From: an uncultured Pelagibacteraceae bacterium
GTDB taxonomy: Bacteria; Pseudomonadota; Alphaproteobacteria; Pelagibacterales; AG-422-B15
Assembly: GCA_902526005.1 (NCBI GenBank)
Contig: CABZIW010000007.1
Span: 1-53,239 of the forward strand
Reading direction: 5' to 3'
DNA: 53,239 nucleotides
The notes beneath the pieces are model-generated. The model was not told the origin of the DNA, did not search any database, and saw only the letters and a list, made by a program, of their open reading frames with translations. Shown here in pieces: positions 45,041-53,141 of the stretch (position 1 is its first letter; every line of letters starts with the position of its first letter). Position numbers and translations under genes: made by a program.

Positions 45041-45750
45041 AGCGCACCCTTAGATACAAAGCCTTTAGAGTAAGTATTTTCAGCCTTATCAAATAAAATG
45101 TTAGAAAGCCTGGTAATTACCAAATACAGAATAATAGCAGCCGTATAAAATATAAATGGTTCATGTGTTGAGCCCGCGGCAATACGCGACTGTCGCATAA
45201 TTTCAACTAACCCTGTAACACTAATGAGCGCGGTATCTTTAAGTGTGATTTGCCACACATTACCAATACCTGGCAGTGCAATTCTTGCAACTTGTGGGAA
45301 TATTACTCTTCCATAGAGACCATATCCATTTAATCCAAGTGTTTTACCTGCCTCAAACTGCCCTTTATGAACGGAGTTAACCGCACCTCGAATGACTTCT
45401 GTAGAATAAGCCCCTGAAATTGAACCAACAGCAATTGTGCCAATTGTAAATGCATTCAGTTCAATATAACCATCATAACCAAAAATTTTAGCAATATACA
45501 TAACTGCGCCGCTGCCACCAAAAAAAAGAAGATATATGACTAAAAGCTCAGGTATGCCTCTTATTATTGTTGTGTATGTATTTGCTACTATTTTTAGAAT
45601 AAAAATATTTGATAGTTTACATGCAGCAAAAATAATTCCTATCAGAATGCCTAAAAGTAAAGATGACGCGCTTACAAGAACTGTCATCAGTGCACCCATA
45701 AGCATCTCATCTCCCCATCCAGATGAACCAAAGGAAAATACTTCAAACAT
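45037..45750 (-). CDS. Polar amino-acid ABC transporter permease (HisQ type)
   Basis: A 237-residue permease paired with the preceding gene. It has IRGIPELLVIYLLFFGG near residue 63 and the ATPase-contact loop EAGKTLGLNGYGLYGRVIFPQVARIALPGIGNVWQITLKDTAL near residue 130. The ISVTGLVEIMRQSRIAAG part is typical of the HisQ/ArtQ group. It lies downstream of the binding-protein gene, behind a terminator-like hairpin (45763-45799) that would lower its expression relative to the binding protein. Confidence 0.9.
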   Translation of the reverse strand: MFEVFSFGSSGWGDEMLMGALMTVLVSASSLLLGILIGIIFAACKLSNIFILKIVANTYTTIIRGIPELLVIYLLFFGGSGAVMYIAKIFGYDGYIELNAFTIGTIAVGSISGAYSTEVIRGAVNSVHKGQFEAGKTLGLNGYGLYGRVIFPQVARIALPGIGNVWQITLKDTALISVTGLVEIMRQSRIAAGSTHEPFIFYTAAIILYLVITRLSNILFDKAENTYSKGFVSKGAL

Positions 45751-45762
45751 ATTTATTTATAT

Positions 45763-45799
45763 AAAAAAAAACGGCTGAGTATTAGTCAGCCGTTTTTTT
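45763..45799 (-). terminator. Intercistronic terminator after the amino-acid binding protein gene
   Basis: ACGGCTGA at 45771-45778 pairs with TCAGCCGT at 45786-45793 around a 7-base loop. Flanking A and T runs extend the stem and give nine T on the minus strand. It lies 18 bases after the binding-protein stop and 13 bases before the permease start, so it probably works as a partial terminator. Confidence 0.85.
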
Positions 45800-45817
45800 A
45801 CGTTACTAATTTCAAAA

Positions 45818-46651
45818 TTACGGTGCTAGGTCTTTACCAAACCATTGCATTGATATTTTAGAAATTGTTCCATCTGCAGCCGCATCAGCTATTGCTTTAT
45901 CAAACATTGCTTTAAGGTCAGCGTCTCCTTGTCTGATACCTGCACCAACACCTTCACCTAAAAGTCCTCCAAACACATTTGGACCGAAAGTTACTACATT
46001 AGAACCACCCGAAGTTTCCATAAATGCTTCTGCTGTTCCAACATCACATAACATTGCATCTATTCTACCAGCCGCAAGATCAAGATTCATTTCGTCTTGC
46101 GTTGGATAAACCTTTAAGTTTGAATCTAAGTATTTATTTGCAAAATCCTCGTGGATTGTCGCAACAGTTACTCCAATATTCATACCTTTCATTGCATTGT
46201 TTAACGCACTTATAGTACCAGAAGTAGCACTACTTTCATCATCAAGATTTAAGTTTTTTGCTGAAGTAAAAGTGCTTAATGGTGAACTATTAAGTGTGAA
46301 AAATCTAGCTGGTTCTGTCATGTAAGCTTTAGAAAAACTAATTGTTTTTTTTCTTTCTTCGGTTACTGACATACCTGCCATGATTACATCGTACTTACCA
46401 TTAACTAGTGCAGGAATAATTCCATCCCAGTCCTGTTGAACGAACTCACATTCAGCGTTCATTCTTTTACATAGATCTCTTGCAAGATCTAACTCAGCGC
46501 CAACGAGATTTCCTGATGCATCTGTAAAGTTCCATGGTTCGTATGCGCCTTCCGTCCCAATTCTAATTTTTGACCAATGACCGTCCGCTAATGCCATTGA
46601 AGATATAGCGCTTATAGCCAATCCAATAATTAATAATTTTAAATTTTTCAC
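45818..46651 (-). CDS. Polar amino-acid ABC transporter substrate-binding protein
   Basis: A 277-residue secreted protein with a signal peptide (cleavage near ALA-DG at residue 22). It is of the bacterial solute-binding family 3: IRIGTEGAYEPWNFTDASGNLVGAELDLARDLCKRM near residue 30, DWDGIIPALVNGKYDVIMAGMSVTEERKKTISFS near residue 75, and a disulfide-type pair of Cys near residues 65 and 72. It begins with GTG and a strong ribosome site (GGAGG) 8 bases before. The family carries Arg, Lys, His, ornithine or opines; ornithine/lysine/arginine-like types resemble it most. Confidence 0.9.
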   Translation of the reverse strand: MKNLKLLIIGLAISAISSMALADGHWSKIRIGTEGAYEPWNFTDASGNLVGAELDLARDLCKRMNAECEFVQQDWDGIIPALVNGKYDVIMAGMSVTEERKKTISFSKAYMTEPARFFTLNSSPLSTFTSAKNLNLDDESSATSGTISALNNAMKGMNIGVTVATIHEDFANKYLDSNLKVYPTQDEMNLDLAAGRIDAMLCDVGTAEAFMETSGGSNVVTFGPNVFGGLLGEGVGAGIRQGDADLKAMFDKAIADAAADGTISKISMQWFGKDLAP

Positions 46652-46735
46652 TAAATTTCCTCCAATTTGAAATAAACAGAGGGATAGGGTCTATTAAAAT
46701 TACTAAATGGGCAAGAAAAATGTTAGTTTTACTTA

Positions 46736-46963
46736 TTATTTTTGAAGTCTATTCCAAAGATATATAATGATTGCTACAGAAATTATACCCACAACACCCT
46801 CACTTCCTAATTGGTTTATCAAACCTACCAGGTTCTGAGTAATATTTTTTCCTAAAAAAGGTGATGATGGCCCAAAGAGTACTTCCAAAATTATAGCTAT
46901 TGCAATCAACAATAAGCCAAAATCAATGATTTCTCTTAATATTTGTTTAATTCTTGAGATCAT
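46736..46963 (-). CDS. Small two-span membrane protein B, paralogue of the adjacent gene
   Basis: A 75-residue hydrophobic protein with a basic N-terminus (ISRIKQILREI), a membrane segment at about residues 14-31, a loop with GPSSPFLGKNIT, and a second segment at about residues 50-70 with a final basic end. It shares with the upstream gene the order G-L-L-A-I / S-PF-G / N-V-L-NQLG / GVVG-I-V. The ATG at 46963 lies 17 bases after a GGAGG motif that is within the stem of the preceding hairpin, so translation may depend on the RNA structure. No known family is recognised. Confidence 0.72.
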   Translation of the reverse strand: MISRIKQILREIIDFGLLLIAIAIILEVLFGPSSPFLGKNITQNLVGLINQLGSEGVVGIISVAIIIYLWNRLQK

Positions 46964-46974
46964 ATTCTAATTTT

Positions 46975-47010
46975 TTATCACCTCCCATGTGCAAACATGG
47001 GAAGTGATAA
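46975..47010 (-). promoter_or_regulatory. Long perfect-type hairpin between two microprotein genes
   Basis: TTATCACCTCCCATG (46975-46989) pairs with CATGGGAAGTGATAA (46996-47010) with one mismatch and a 6-base loop. It sits between the two paralogous genes. In leftward transcripts the second arm contains GGGAGGTGA, a near-perfect Shine-Dalgarno sequence, so the stem could hide a ribosome site, and there is no T-run after it, which speaks against a simple terminator. Confidence 0.65.
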
Positions 47011-47015
47011 TATGT

Positions 47016-47231
47016 TTAATCTCTAAATAACCAGAGAATAACGCCAACAGCAATTAATCCAACAACTCCGGCATTTCCTAACTGGTTCACAAGAGATACG
47101 ATATTGCTAGCTATATTGCCAACAAATGGGATGCTTCCCCCGCTTAACAGGCCAACAACAATACCCAATGCTAGCAGTGAAAGACCAAGACTCGTTAGAG
47201 CCTTTATCGCGTTCTGTGCGTTTCTAATCAT
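47016..47231 (-). CDS. Small two-span membrane protein A
   Basis: A 71-residue hydrophobic protein with an N-terminal amphipathic stretch (IRNAQNAIKAL), a first membrane segment at about residues 13-30, a short loop GGSIPFVGN and a second segment near residues 50-68, ending WLFRD. A strong ribosome site (GAGGGGG) 8 bases before the ATG suggests high expression. It is paralogous to the next gene (about one third identical, with NQLGNAGVVGLI as the best-conserved part). It matches no family I know; small membrane regulators, holin-like proteins or toxin-like peptides cannot be told apart from sequence. Confidence 0.75.
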   Translation of the reverse strand: MIRNAQNAIKALTSLGLSLLALGIVVGLLSGGSIPFVGNIASNIVSLVNQLGNAGVVGLIAVGVILWLFRD

Positions 47232-47422
47232 AACTTTCCCCCTCGTTATGTTTATTTAGATAGCAGTACTATATTTAGTACATAAGTGAACAGTATATTC
47301 TAAATATGGTAAAACAAGTTTCTTTTATAATTTAAGTAATTGAATTTGTTTAATTTTTCCTAATATTTTTAAAAATGTCACATTTATACAACATTATTTT
47401 GTACATCAGCAAGGGGTTGATT

Positions 47423-48949
47423 CTATTCAATCTGCATTAATAGCTCAGATACAAGTTTATTAATATCTAACCCTTTTGATGCAAGTCCATAGATCTTTTT
47501 ATCTGGTCTAATAATTATTTCCCCTGCTTCTAAATAATCGGATAACTCAGCGCCGATATTAAAATTAGAATAGTCATAAATAAATTTAAAATTTAGGTTA
47601 ATTAATTTTTTATATATATCGTCAGCTAACTCATTTCTTACATCTTTTTTTGAAAATATTGCAAAACAATTTCCAATCATTTTATCTAAGCAAGCAATAC
47701 CTTGTTTATCAGTAATCTCTCTATTAGAAAGTCTTCTGTTAATTATCATCTCACTCTGAGAATGACTAAAAATACCTTTTTTTGATTCCTTTTCTTCAAT
47801 ATTCTTATTTCTCCCAAATGCTTGGTCTCTGGCCTCTGGGGCGATTGCCTCTTCTAATGGCATGTTTTTCTGAAATGCCATAGATAGTGAGTCAATCAAT
47901 TGTCCAAGTGCAATAGATGATTTTATTGTTTGCTTTATTGGTTGAGCTCTTTCTAAATCATAAGAAAGTAAAAGATTTTTATTGCAATTAAAATTGACAA
48001 CTAGGTTAATTTTCCATACTAGATTTAGTATATCTCTAATTCCAGTATTTAGACCTTGACTAGCATAGGGTGGCATTTGATAAGCGGTGTCACCTATTAA
48101 AAAAACATTATTTTTCTGAAAAGTATTAGCAAAAGATCCTCTAAAATTTTGAATAGATATATTTTCAATCTCGTACTGTTTAGGCTCTATCCATTTTGAA
48201 ATTAAGTTTTGGATATTATTTTTTTGAATAATTTTTTGGTGTTGTTCGCCTGTTAGTAATTGAAATTCAAATCTATGTCTTCTATTTGAAAGAGAAATAT
48301 AAGAAGTAGGTCTTTTATCGTCGCAAATTTGCCTGAAAACATTTTCTAAACTATTTTCATTCTTTAGCAATATATCGACAAGAAGCCAATTTTTTGAGTA
48401 TCTTTGATCAACGAACTCAATGTCTAATTTATTTCTTACAAAAGAATTTGCACCATCGCATGCAATTAGGTAAAGGGCTTCAAAATGTTTTAATTTGTTA
48501 CTACTTTTTGTATCAAGTCCCACTTTATTATCATTTAAACTAAAGTTAATAAGTTCGTTATCAAATAGTAAATCTATATTTTCATCAGCCTTACATTTTT
48601 CTCTTATTATTTTTTCGATCTCTGGCTGAAAAAAAGTACAAATAGAAGGAAAGTCATTGTCAGTGTGTAATACTGGATTTCGTTGGATCACTTTTCCATT
48701 AGTTAGCACAATGTCAGTAAAATCTGGTTTATTTAAAAATACTTTAAGAGAATCGTATAAACCAACATTTTCTAGTAAACGTAAACTTTCATCATCAAAT
48801 GATACAGCTTCTGAGGAAAATTCAGTGTCCGGTTTAGACTCAATAACTAGTGTTCTAAGATTGTATTGGCTGCATACTTTTGCACAGATTTGTCCAATTA
48901 GTCCGAAACCCACAATTGCAACATCATATTGATTAATATTACTAGTCAA
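47423..48949 (-). CDS. MhpA-like FAD-dependent aromatic monooxygenase
   Basis: A 508-residue class A flavoprotein monooxygenase. It has GFGLIGQ near residue 15 for FAD, the CDGANSFVRNKL motif near residue 165 and FLIGDTAYQMPPYASQGLNTGIRDILNLVWK near residue 283, close to MhpA and phenol-type hydroxylases. The catalytic-site GDxxH reads GDTAYQ, with Tyr in place of the usual His. The start is TTG at 48949: a perfect AGGAG lies five bases before it, while a longer TTG frame from 48991 has none. It would hydroxylate an aromatic ring; substrate unknown. It is divergent from the amidinotransferase gene. Confidence 0.82.
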   Translation of the reverse strand: MTSNINQYDVAIVGFGLIGQICAKVCSQYNLRTLVIESKPDTEFSSEAVSFDDESLRLLENVGLYDSLKVFLNKPDFTDIVLTNGKVIQRNPVLHTDNDFPSICTFFQPEIEKIIREKCKADENIDLLFDNELINFSLNDNKVGLDTKSSNKLKHFEALYLIACDGANSFVRNKLDIEFVDQRYSKNWLLVDILLKNENSLENVFRQICDDKRPTSYISLSNRRHRFEFQLLTGEQHQKIIQKNNIQNLISKWIEPKQYEIENISIQNFRGSFANTFQKNNVFLIGDTAYQMPPYASQGLNTGIRDILNLVWKINLVVNFNCNKNLLLSYDLERAQPIKQTIKSSIALGQLIDSLSMAFQKNMPLEEAIAPEARDQAFGRNKNIEEKESKKGIFSHSQSEMIINRRLSNREITDKQGIACLDKMIGNCFAIFSKKDVRNELADDIYKKLINLNFKFIYDYSNFNIGAELSDYLEAGEIIIRPDKKIYGLASKGLDINKLVSELLMQIE

Positions 48950-49039
48950 AATAACTCCTAGATAATGAAATCGCTTGACTCTTACTTTCAATTTAGTTTG
49001 AATTCAAGCCATTATTTAATTTGATAACTAAGATTTGAA

Positions 49040-50146
49040 ATGGTGAAAATAGTAAATTCATGGAATGAGTGGGATCCTCTAAAACACATAATTGTTGGAA
49101 GAGCAGATAATTGTTGCATTGCTCCAGTTGAACCTGCAATGGCTCCTAAAATTCCTGAAGACTCTGACATGAAAGGTCAATTTGGACCAAGGCCACAACA
49201 TACAATTGATAGAGCAAATTATTTACTTGATAATTTCTCTGATATTTTAAAAAAAAGAGGAATAAAAGTAGATCGTCCATCTCCACTAGATTTCAATCAG
49301 AAAATTGGTACCCCTGATTGGAGTATAGAAACAATGTTTGGCTGTATGCCTCCTCGAGATGTTATACTTACTTTAGGCAGTGAGATGCTGGAAGCTACGA
49401 TGTCCTTTCGTTCAAGATGGTTTGAATATTTATGTTATCGACCGCTATTACAAAGTTTTTTTGACCAAGACCCAGAAATGAAATGGGAAACTGCTCCAAA
49501 ACCAAGATTAACGGATAAATCTTACAGGGACAATTATCTTGCAGATGAAATAACAATAGAACAAAGATACGAATGGGTTGCCAATAAAAAGTTTGTTACT
49601 ACTGAAGAAGAACCACTATTTGATGCAGCCGATGTGTTAAGAATGGGCAAAGATTTATTTATTCAACACGGGTTTACAACGAACTTAAAAGGCATTGATT
49701 GGATTAAAAGACACTTTCCAGACCAACGTATTCATGTACTTAATTTCCCAACTGATCCTTTTCCTACACATATTGACGCTACATTTACGCCATTGAGGCC
49801 GGGGTTGATATTAAATAATCCTGAAAGAAGACTACCTGATGAACAAAGAAAAATTTTTCATGATAATGACTGGGAAATAGTCGATGCCGCTAGACCCGCT
49901 CACAATTCTCCTCCTCCATTATGCTATTCAAGCGTATGGCTTAGCATGAACGTTCTTATGCTAGATCCAAAAACAGTTTGCGTTGAAGAAACTGAGGTTC
50001 ACCAGATGGATCAACTCGATAAGTTAAATTTCGAAGTTGTTCCGGTTCCTTTCAGGGATGCTTATCCATTTGGTGGTGCTTTACACTGCGCAACAACTGA
50101 TGTTTATCGTGAAAGCAGCCAGGAGGATTACTTTACGAAACAATAA
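49040..50146 (+). CDS. Glycine amidinotransferase (AGAT-type)
   Basis: A 368-residue protein of the arginine:glycine amidinotransferase family. All three catalytic residues are present: Asp in FDAAD at 194-198, His244 in HIDATF and Cys350 in GGALHCATTD. The human enzyme reads HIDATF and GGSLHCWT at the same places. It moves an amidino group from arginine to glycine or another amine, giving guanidinoacetate (a creatine precursor) or another guanidino compound. No guanidinoacetate methyltransferase is next to it, but two SAM methyltransferases lie elsewhere in the window. It is a single-gene unit with a separate promoter region, convergent with rodA. Confidence 0.9.
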   Translation: MVKIVNSWNEWDPLKHIIVGRADNCCIAPVEPAMAPKIPEDSDMKGQFGPRPQHTIDRANYLLDNFSDILKKRGIKVDRPSPLDFNQKIGTPDWSIETMFGCMPPRDVILTLGSEMLEATMSFRSRWFEYLCYRPLLQSFFDQDPEMKWETAPKPRLTDKSYRDNYLADEITIEQRYEWVANKKFVTTEEEPLFDAADVLRMGKDLFIQHGFTTNLKGIDWIKRHFPDQRIHVLNFPTDPFPTHIDATFTPLRPGLILNNPERRLPDEQRKIFHDNDWEIVDAARPAHNSPPPLCYSSVWLSMNVLMLDPKTVCVEETEVHQMDQLDKLNFEVVPVPFRDAYPFGGALHCATTDVYRESSQEDYFTKQ

Positions 50147-50149
50147 TTT

Positions 50150-51277
50150 CTAATAATTTGTTTTCTCAATTATTATATTTCGATTGATATAACAATTCAT
50201 TAAAAGTCCAAACCCAAACATAACTGCTAACATCGAACTCCCTCCATAGGATATAAATGGAAGTGGAACTCCTACTACTGGAAGCAAGCCTGTGACCATT
50301 CCAATATTTACAAAAACGTAAATGAAAAATACATTACATACTCCCAAAGATAAATATTTACTAAATAAGCTGCGACTTTTTAGTGCAAGACGAATAGAAA
50401 TCATAATTAAGGCTGCATATATTAATAATAAAAGTAATGTCCCTATGAAACCAAATTCCTCACCTAACATTGTAAATATAAAATCTGTTTGCATTTCAGG
50501 AAGAAAATTTAGATGGCTCTGAGTACCTTCCATGTAGCCTTTCCCAAAAATACCACCAGAGCCAAGAGCAATTTTTGATTGCATTATGTGATATCCATTT
50601 CCAAGAGGATCACGTTCAGGATTAAAAAAAGTGAGCACTCTATCTTTCTGATAATCTTTGAGATATTGCCACAAAACTGGTAAAGAACATAAAATTGAAA
50701 ATACGCCTACTATAAAATATTTATAATTTAAACCGGAGATCCAAAAAAGACTTATTCCGCCAAGTAGAATTATAAGAGCTGTACCTAAATCCGGCTGTGT
50801 AATTACTAACAATACTGGAACTATAGTAATGATCAGGGGAATAATCAGAGTTTTAATAAAACTACTATCGTTATTTATTGAATGAAAATACTTAGCTAGA
50901 GCTAAGATTAATGTATATTTAACAAATTCAGAAGGTTGTAGACTTATACCAGCTATATTGATCCATCGAGTAGCACCGTTACTTTCAATTCCAAAAAAAG
51001 GAATGATAACTAAAGATATAATGCTCAGGATAAAAATTACATATGCATAACCAAATATTAACCTTAAATCAAAGAATATGACTAAAAAAAAGATGATTAA
51101 TCCAAGTATAAATCTTTGAGAATGCTTCAATGGCCACGAGTTAAAGTCTCCATTTGAAATACTATATAGTGCAGCCAAACCCACAAAAAACAATGTAATT
51201 ATTAAACCCAGTAGTGGATAATTTATACTTTGTAGTTTGGCAAAGGCTGAACTATAAAAGTTATTTTGATTAAACAT
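50150..51277 (-). CDS. rodA: Rod-shape determining glycosyltransferase RodA
   Basis: A 375-residue SEDS-family peptidoglycan polymerase with about ten membrane segments. The conserved QPDLGTALIILLGGI segment is near residue 160, and DFIFTMLGEEFGFIGTLLLL near residue 265 and PFISYGGSSMLAVMFGFGLLMN near residue 335 are family motifs. The catalytic Asp is likely in the QTDFIFT region. The gene overlaps the end of mrdA by 8 bases (ATGTTTAA). It builds side-wall peptidoglycan with the PBP2 protein encoded just upstream. Confidence 0.96.
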   Translation of the reverse strand: MFNQNNFYSSAFAKLQSINYPLLGLIITLFFVGLAALYSISNGDFNSWPLKHSQRFILGLIIFFLVIFFDLRLIFGYAYVIFILSIISLVIIPFFGIESNGATRWINIAGISLQPSEFVKYTLILALAKYFHSINNDSSFIKTLIIPLIITIVPVLLVITQPDLGTALIILLGGISLFWISGLNYKYFIVGVFSILCSLPVLWQYLKDYQKDRVLTFFNPERDPLGNGYHIMQSKIALGSGGIFGKGYMEGTQSHLNFLPEMQTDFIFTMLGEEFGFIGTLLLLLIYAALIMISIRLALKSRSLFSKYLSLGVCNVFFIYVFVNIGMVTGLLPVVGVPLPFISYGGSSMLAVMFGFGLLMNCYINRNIIIEKTNY

Positions 51278-53141
51278 TAAAAATTTCGTTTCTTTTTAAA
51301 TTGAGTTTTTTTTCAAATAAATATTTGAATATATCTGATGCAATTGGAGCTGCAGATCCAGATCCACTGCCTCCATGTTCAACAATTACAGAAACTGCAT
51401 ATTTAGGATCTGTAGTTGGGCCGTATCCGATAAAAAGACCATGATCTCTTTTTTCCCACGGCAAATCTTTATTTTTTATTAAACCCTCTTCTCTTTCTTT
51501 AATTGATATTGCCCTTACTTGAGATGTACCTGTTTTACCTGCCATTTTATATTTACCGGTAATTCTAGATCTATAGGAAGTTCCCCCAGGAGAATTAGTA
51601 GCTTCGTCTAATGCGTTTTTAATAATTTTTAGATATTTAGGATCTGCAATAATTCGCTCATCATAAACATTGGGAACTTCATTGTCATAAATTAATTTTG
51701 GATTAAGTCTATTTCCATTATTAATTAGTTGGGCTAATGCGAGAGACAGCTGCGCGGCAGTTGTTAAAAAATATCCTTGGCCTATACCAGCAGATAAAGT
51801 TTCTCCTACCATCCATCTACTACCAAGATTTTTTAATTTCCATTGTTTATTTGGAACTAACCCACCTTTTTCTTCGTAAAGAGAATTGAAAACTTTTTCT
51901 CCTAACCCATATCTTTTACAAACCTCTGCAATTTTATTAATACCTATTCTTCTTGCAATTTGATAAAAATAAACATCACAAGATACCTTTATTGCCTTTG
52001 TCATATCTACATTTCCGTGTCCTTCCTTCTTCCAGCAATGAAATGTTTTGTATCCTGATTCTAGACTAGTATCTTCTATTAGGTGTTTACCATCACAAAA
52101 AAAAGTTTCTTTATGAGAAACTCCTGACTCTAAAGCTGCAAGTGCAACAAATGGTTTTATGGTTGATCCAGGAGGATATTGATTGGATATCGATTTATTA
52201 ATCAGTGGTTTATATTTATCTGATAAGAGATTTTCCCAAGTTTCATTTGAAATAGATTTACTAAATATATTTGGATCATAGGATGGTGAGGATGCTAATG
52301 CATAAAACTCGCCATTTTTAACATTAATAACAGAGACGCTTCCGCTAAGTCCTTTTAGTCTTTCATAACAAAATTTTTGCAGTTCTGAGTCAATTGTAAG
52401 CTGTATGTAGTTTCCTTGCACACTATTTACTCGATCAAGTTCTCTAATTTCTCGTCCACTGGCATTAACTTCAATATTCTTATTACCTAGTTTACCTCTT
52501 AAAATTTCATCTTTAGCTTTTTCTACACCTATCTGCCCTGCTTTTGCTGTGCTTAGTCTAGACAATGGGTTTTGCTCTTCTTCATTTTTACTTATTGAAG
52601 AAACATACCCAATTAAATGTGAGTGCGACTCTCCTTGAGTATAGTATCTCTTGAAGCCAATCTGAGGGTAAATTCCCTCTAATTTATGAATATTTACATT
52701 TATTTTAGAAAAATCCTCCCATGTTAAATCATCGATAATTCCAACAGGAATAAATTTTTTTCTTGAATTTACTTCCTTTAATATTTTTTCTATATCGATA
52801 TTTGCGTGAGGTAAAAGTGACTTTAAACTAACTAATGATTTTTCTACGTCTCTTGTTTCTTCTTTTATTATTATAATTTCATATTTTTGTTTATTGATAG
52901 CCATTGGTCTTCCCTGCAAATCAAAAATAATACCTCTTTCTGGTTCGAGAAATCTGTGTGTTATTCTATTCTTATCAGATAATTTTTTATAATTACTATT
53001 CTCAGCGATTTGTAAATAAGCCAATCTTCCAACAAGCACCGAGAATACACCAGCTTTAGCAATCGTTACAAGCGCAGCTCTTCTATTGATTAAATTTTCA
53101 GTATCATATTTCTGGAAAATAAATTTACCTGATTTTTTCAT
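51270..53141 (-). CDS. mrdA: Penicillin-binding protein 2
   Basis: A 623-residue class B PBP. The N-terminal anchor is near residues 22-45, the dimerisation domain follows, and the transpeptidase domain has SxxK as PPGSTIKPF near residue 325, SxN as KVSCDVYFYQ near residue 389 and KTGT as MAGKTGTSQV near residue 543. It cross-links side-wall peptidoglycan in the periplasm as the partner of RodA. The ATG lies 17 bases inside the end of the preceding reading frame (probable mreD). Length is normal for the family. Confidence 0.96.
   Translation of the reverse strand: MKKSGKFIFQKYDTENLINRRAALVTIAKAGVFSVLVGRLAYLQIAENSNYKKLSDKNRITHRFLEPERGIIFDLQGRPMAINKQKYEIIIIKEETRDVEKSLVSLKSLLPHANIDIEKILKEVNSRKKFIPVGIIDDLTWEDFSKINVNIHKLEGIYPQIGFKRYYTQGESHSHLIGYVSSISKNEEEQNPLSRLSTAKAGQIGVEKAKDEILRGKLGNKNIEVNASGREIRELDRVNSVQGNYIQLTIDSELQKFCYERLKGLSGSVSVINVKNGEFYALASSPSYDPNIFSKSISNETWENLLSDKYKPLINKSISNQYPPGSTIKPFVALAALESGVSHKETFFCDGKHLIEDTSLESGYKTFHCWKKEGHGNVDMTKAIKVSCDVYFYQIARRIGINKIAEVCKRYGLGEKVFNSLYEEKGGLVPNKQWKLKNLGSRWMVGETLSAGIGQGYFLTTAAQLSLALAQLINNGNRLNPKLIYDNEVPNVYDERIIADPKYLKIIKNALDEATNSPGGTSYRSRITGKYKMAGKTGTSQVRAISIKEREEGLIKNKDLPWEKRDHGLFIGYGPTTDPKYAVSVIVEHGGSGSGSAAPIASDIFKYLFEKKLNLKRNEIFNV

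Noticed and set aside
46975-47010. Simple intrinsic terminator
   Set aside because: The stem is strong but no T-run follows on either strand, and one arm carries a ribosome-site sequence, so a regulatory structure is more likely.
48950-48991. Longer monooxygenase start (TTG at 48991)
   Set aside because: The shorter TTG at 48949 has a perfect AGGAG site at correct spacing and begins close to the FAD strand.
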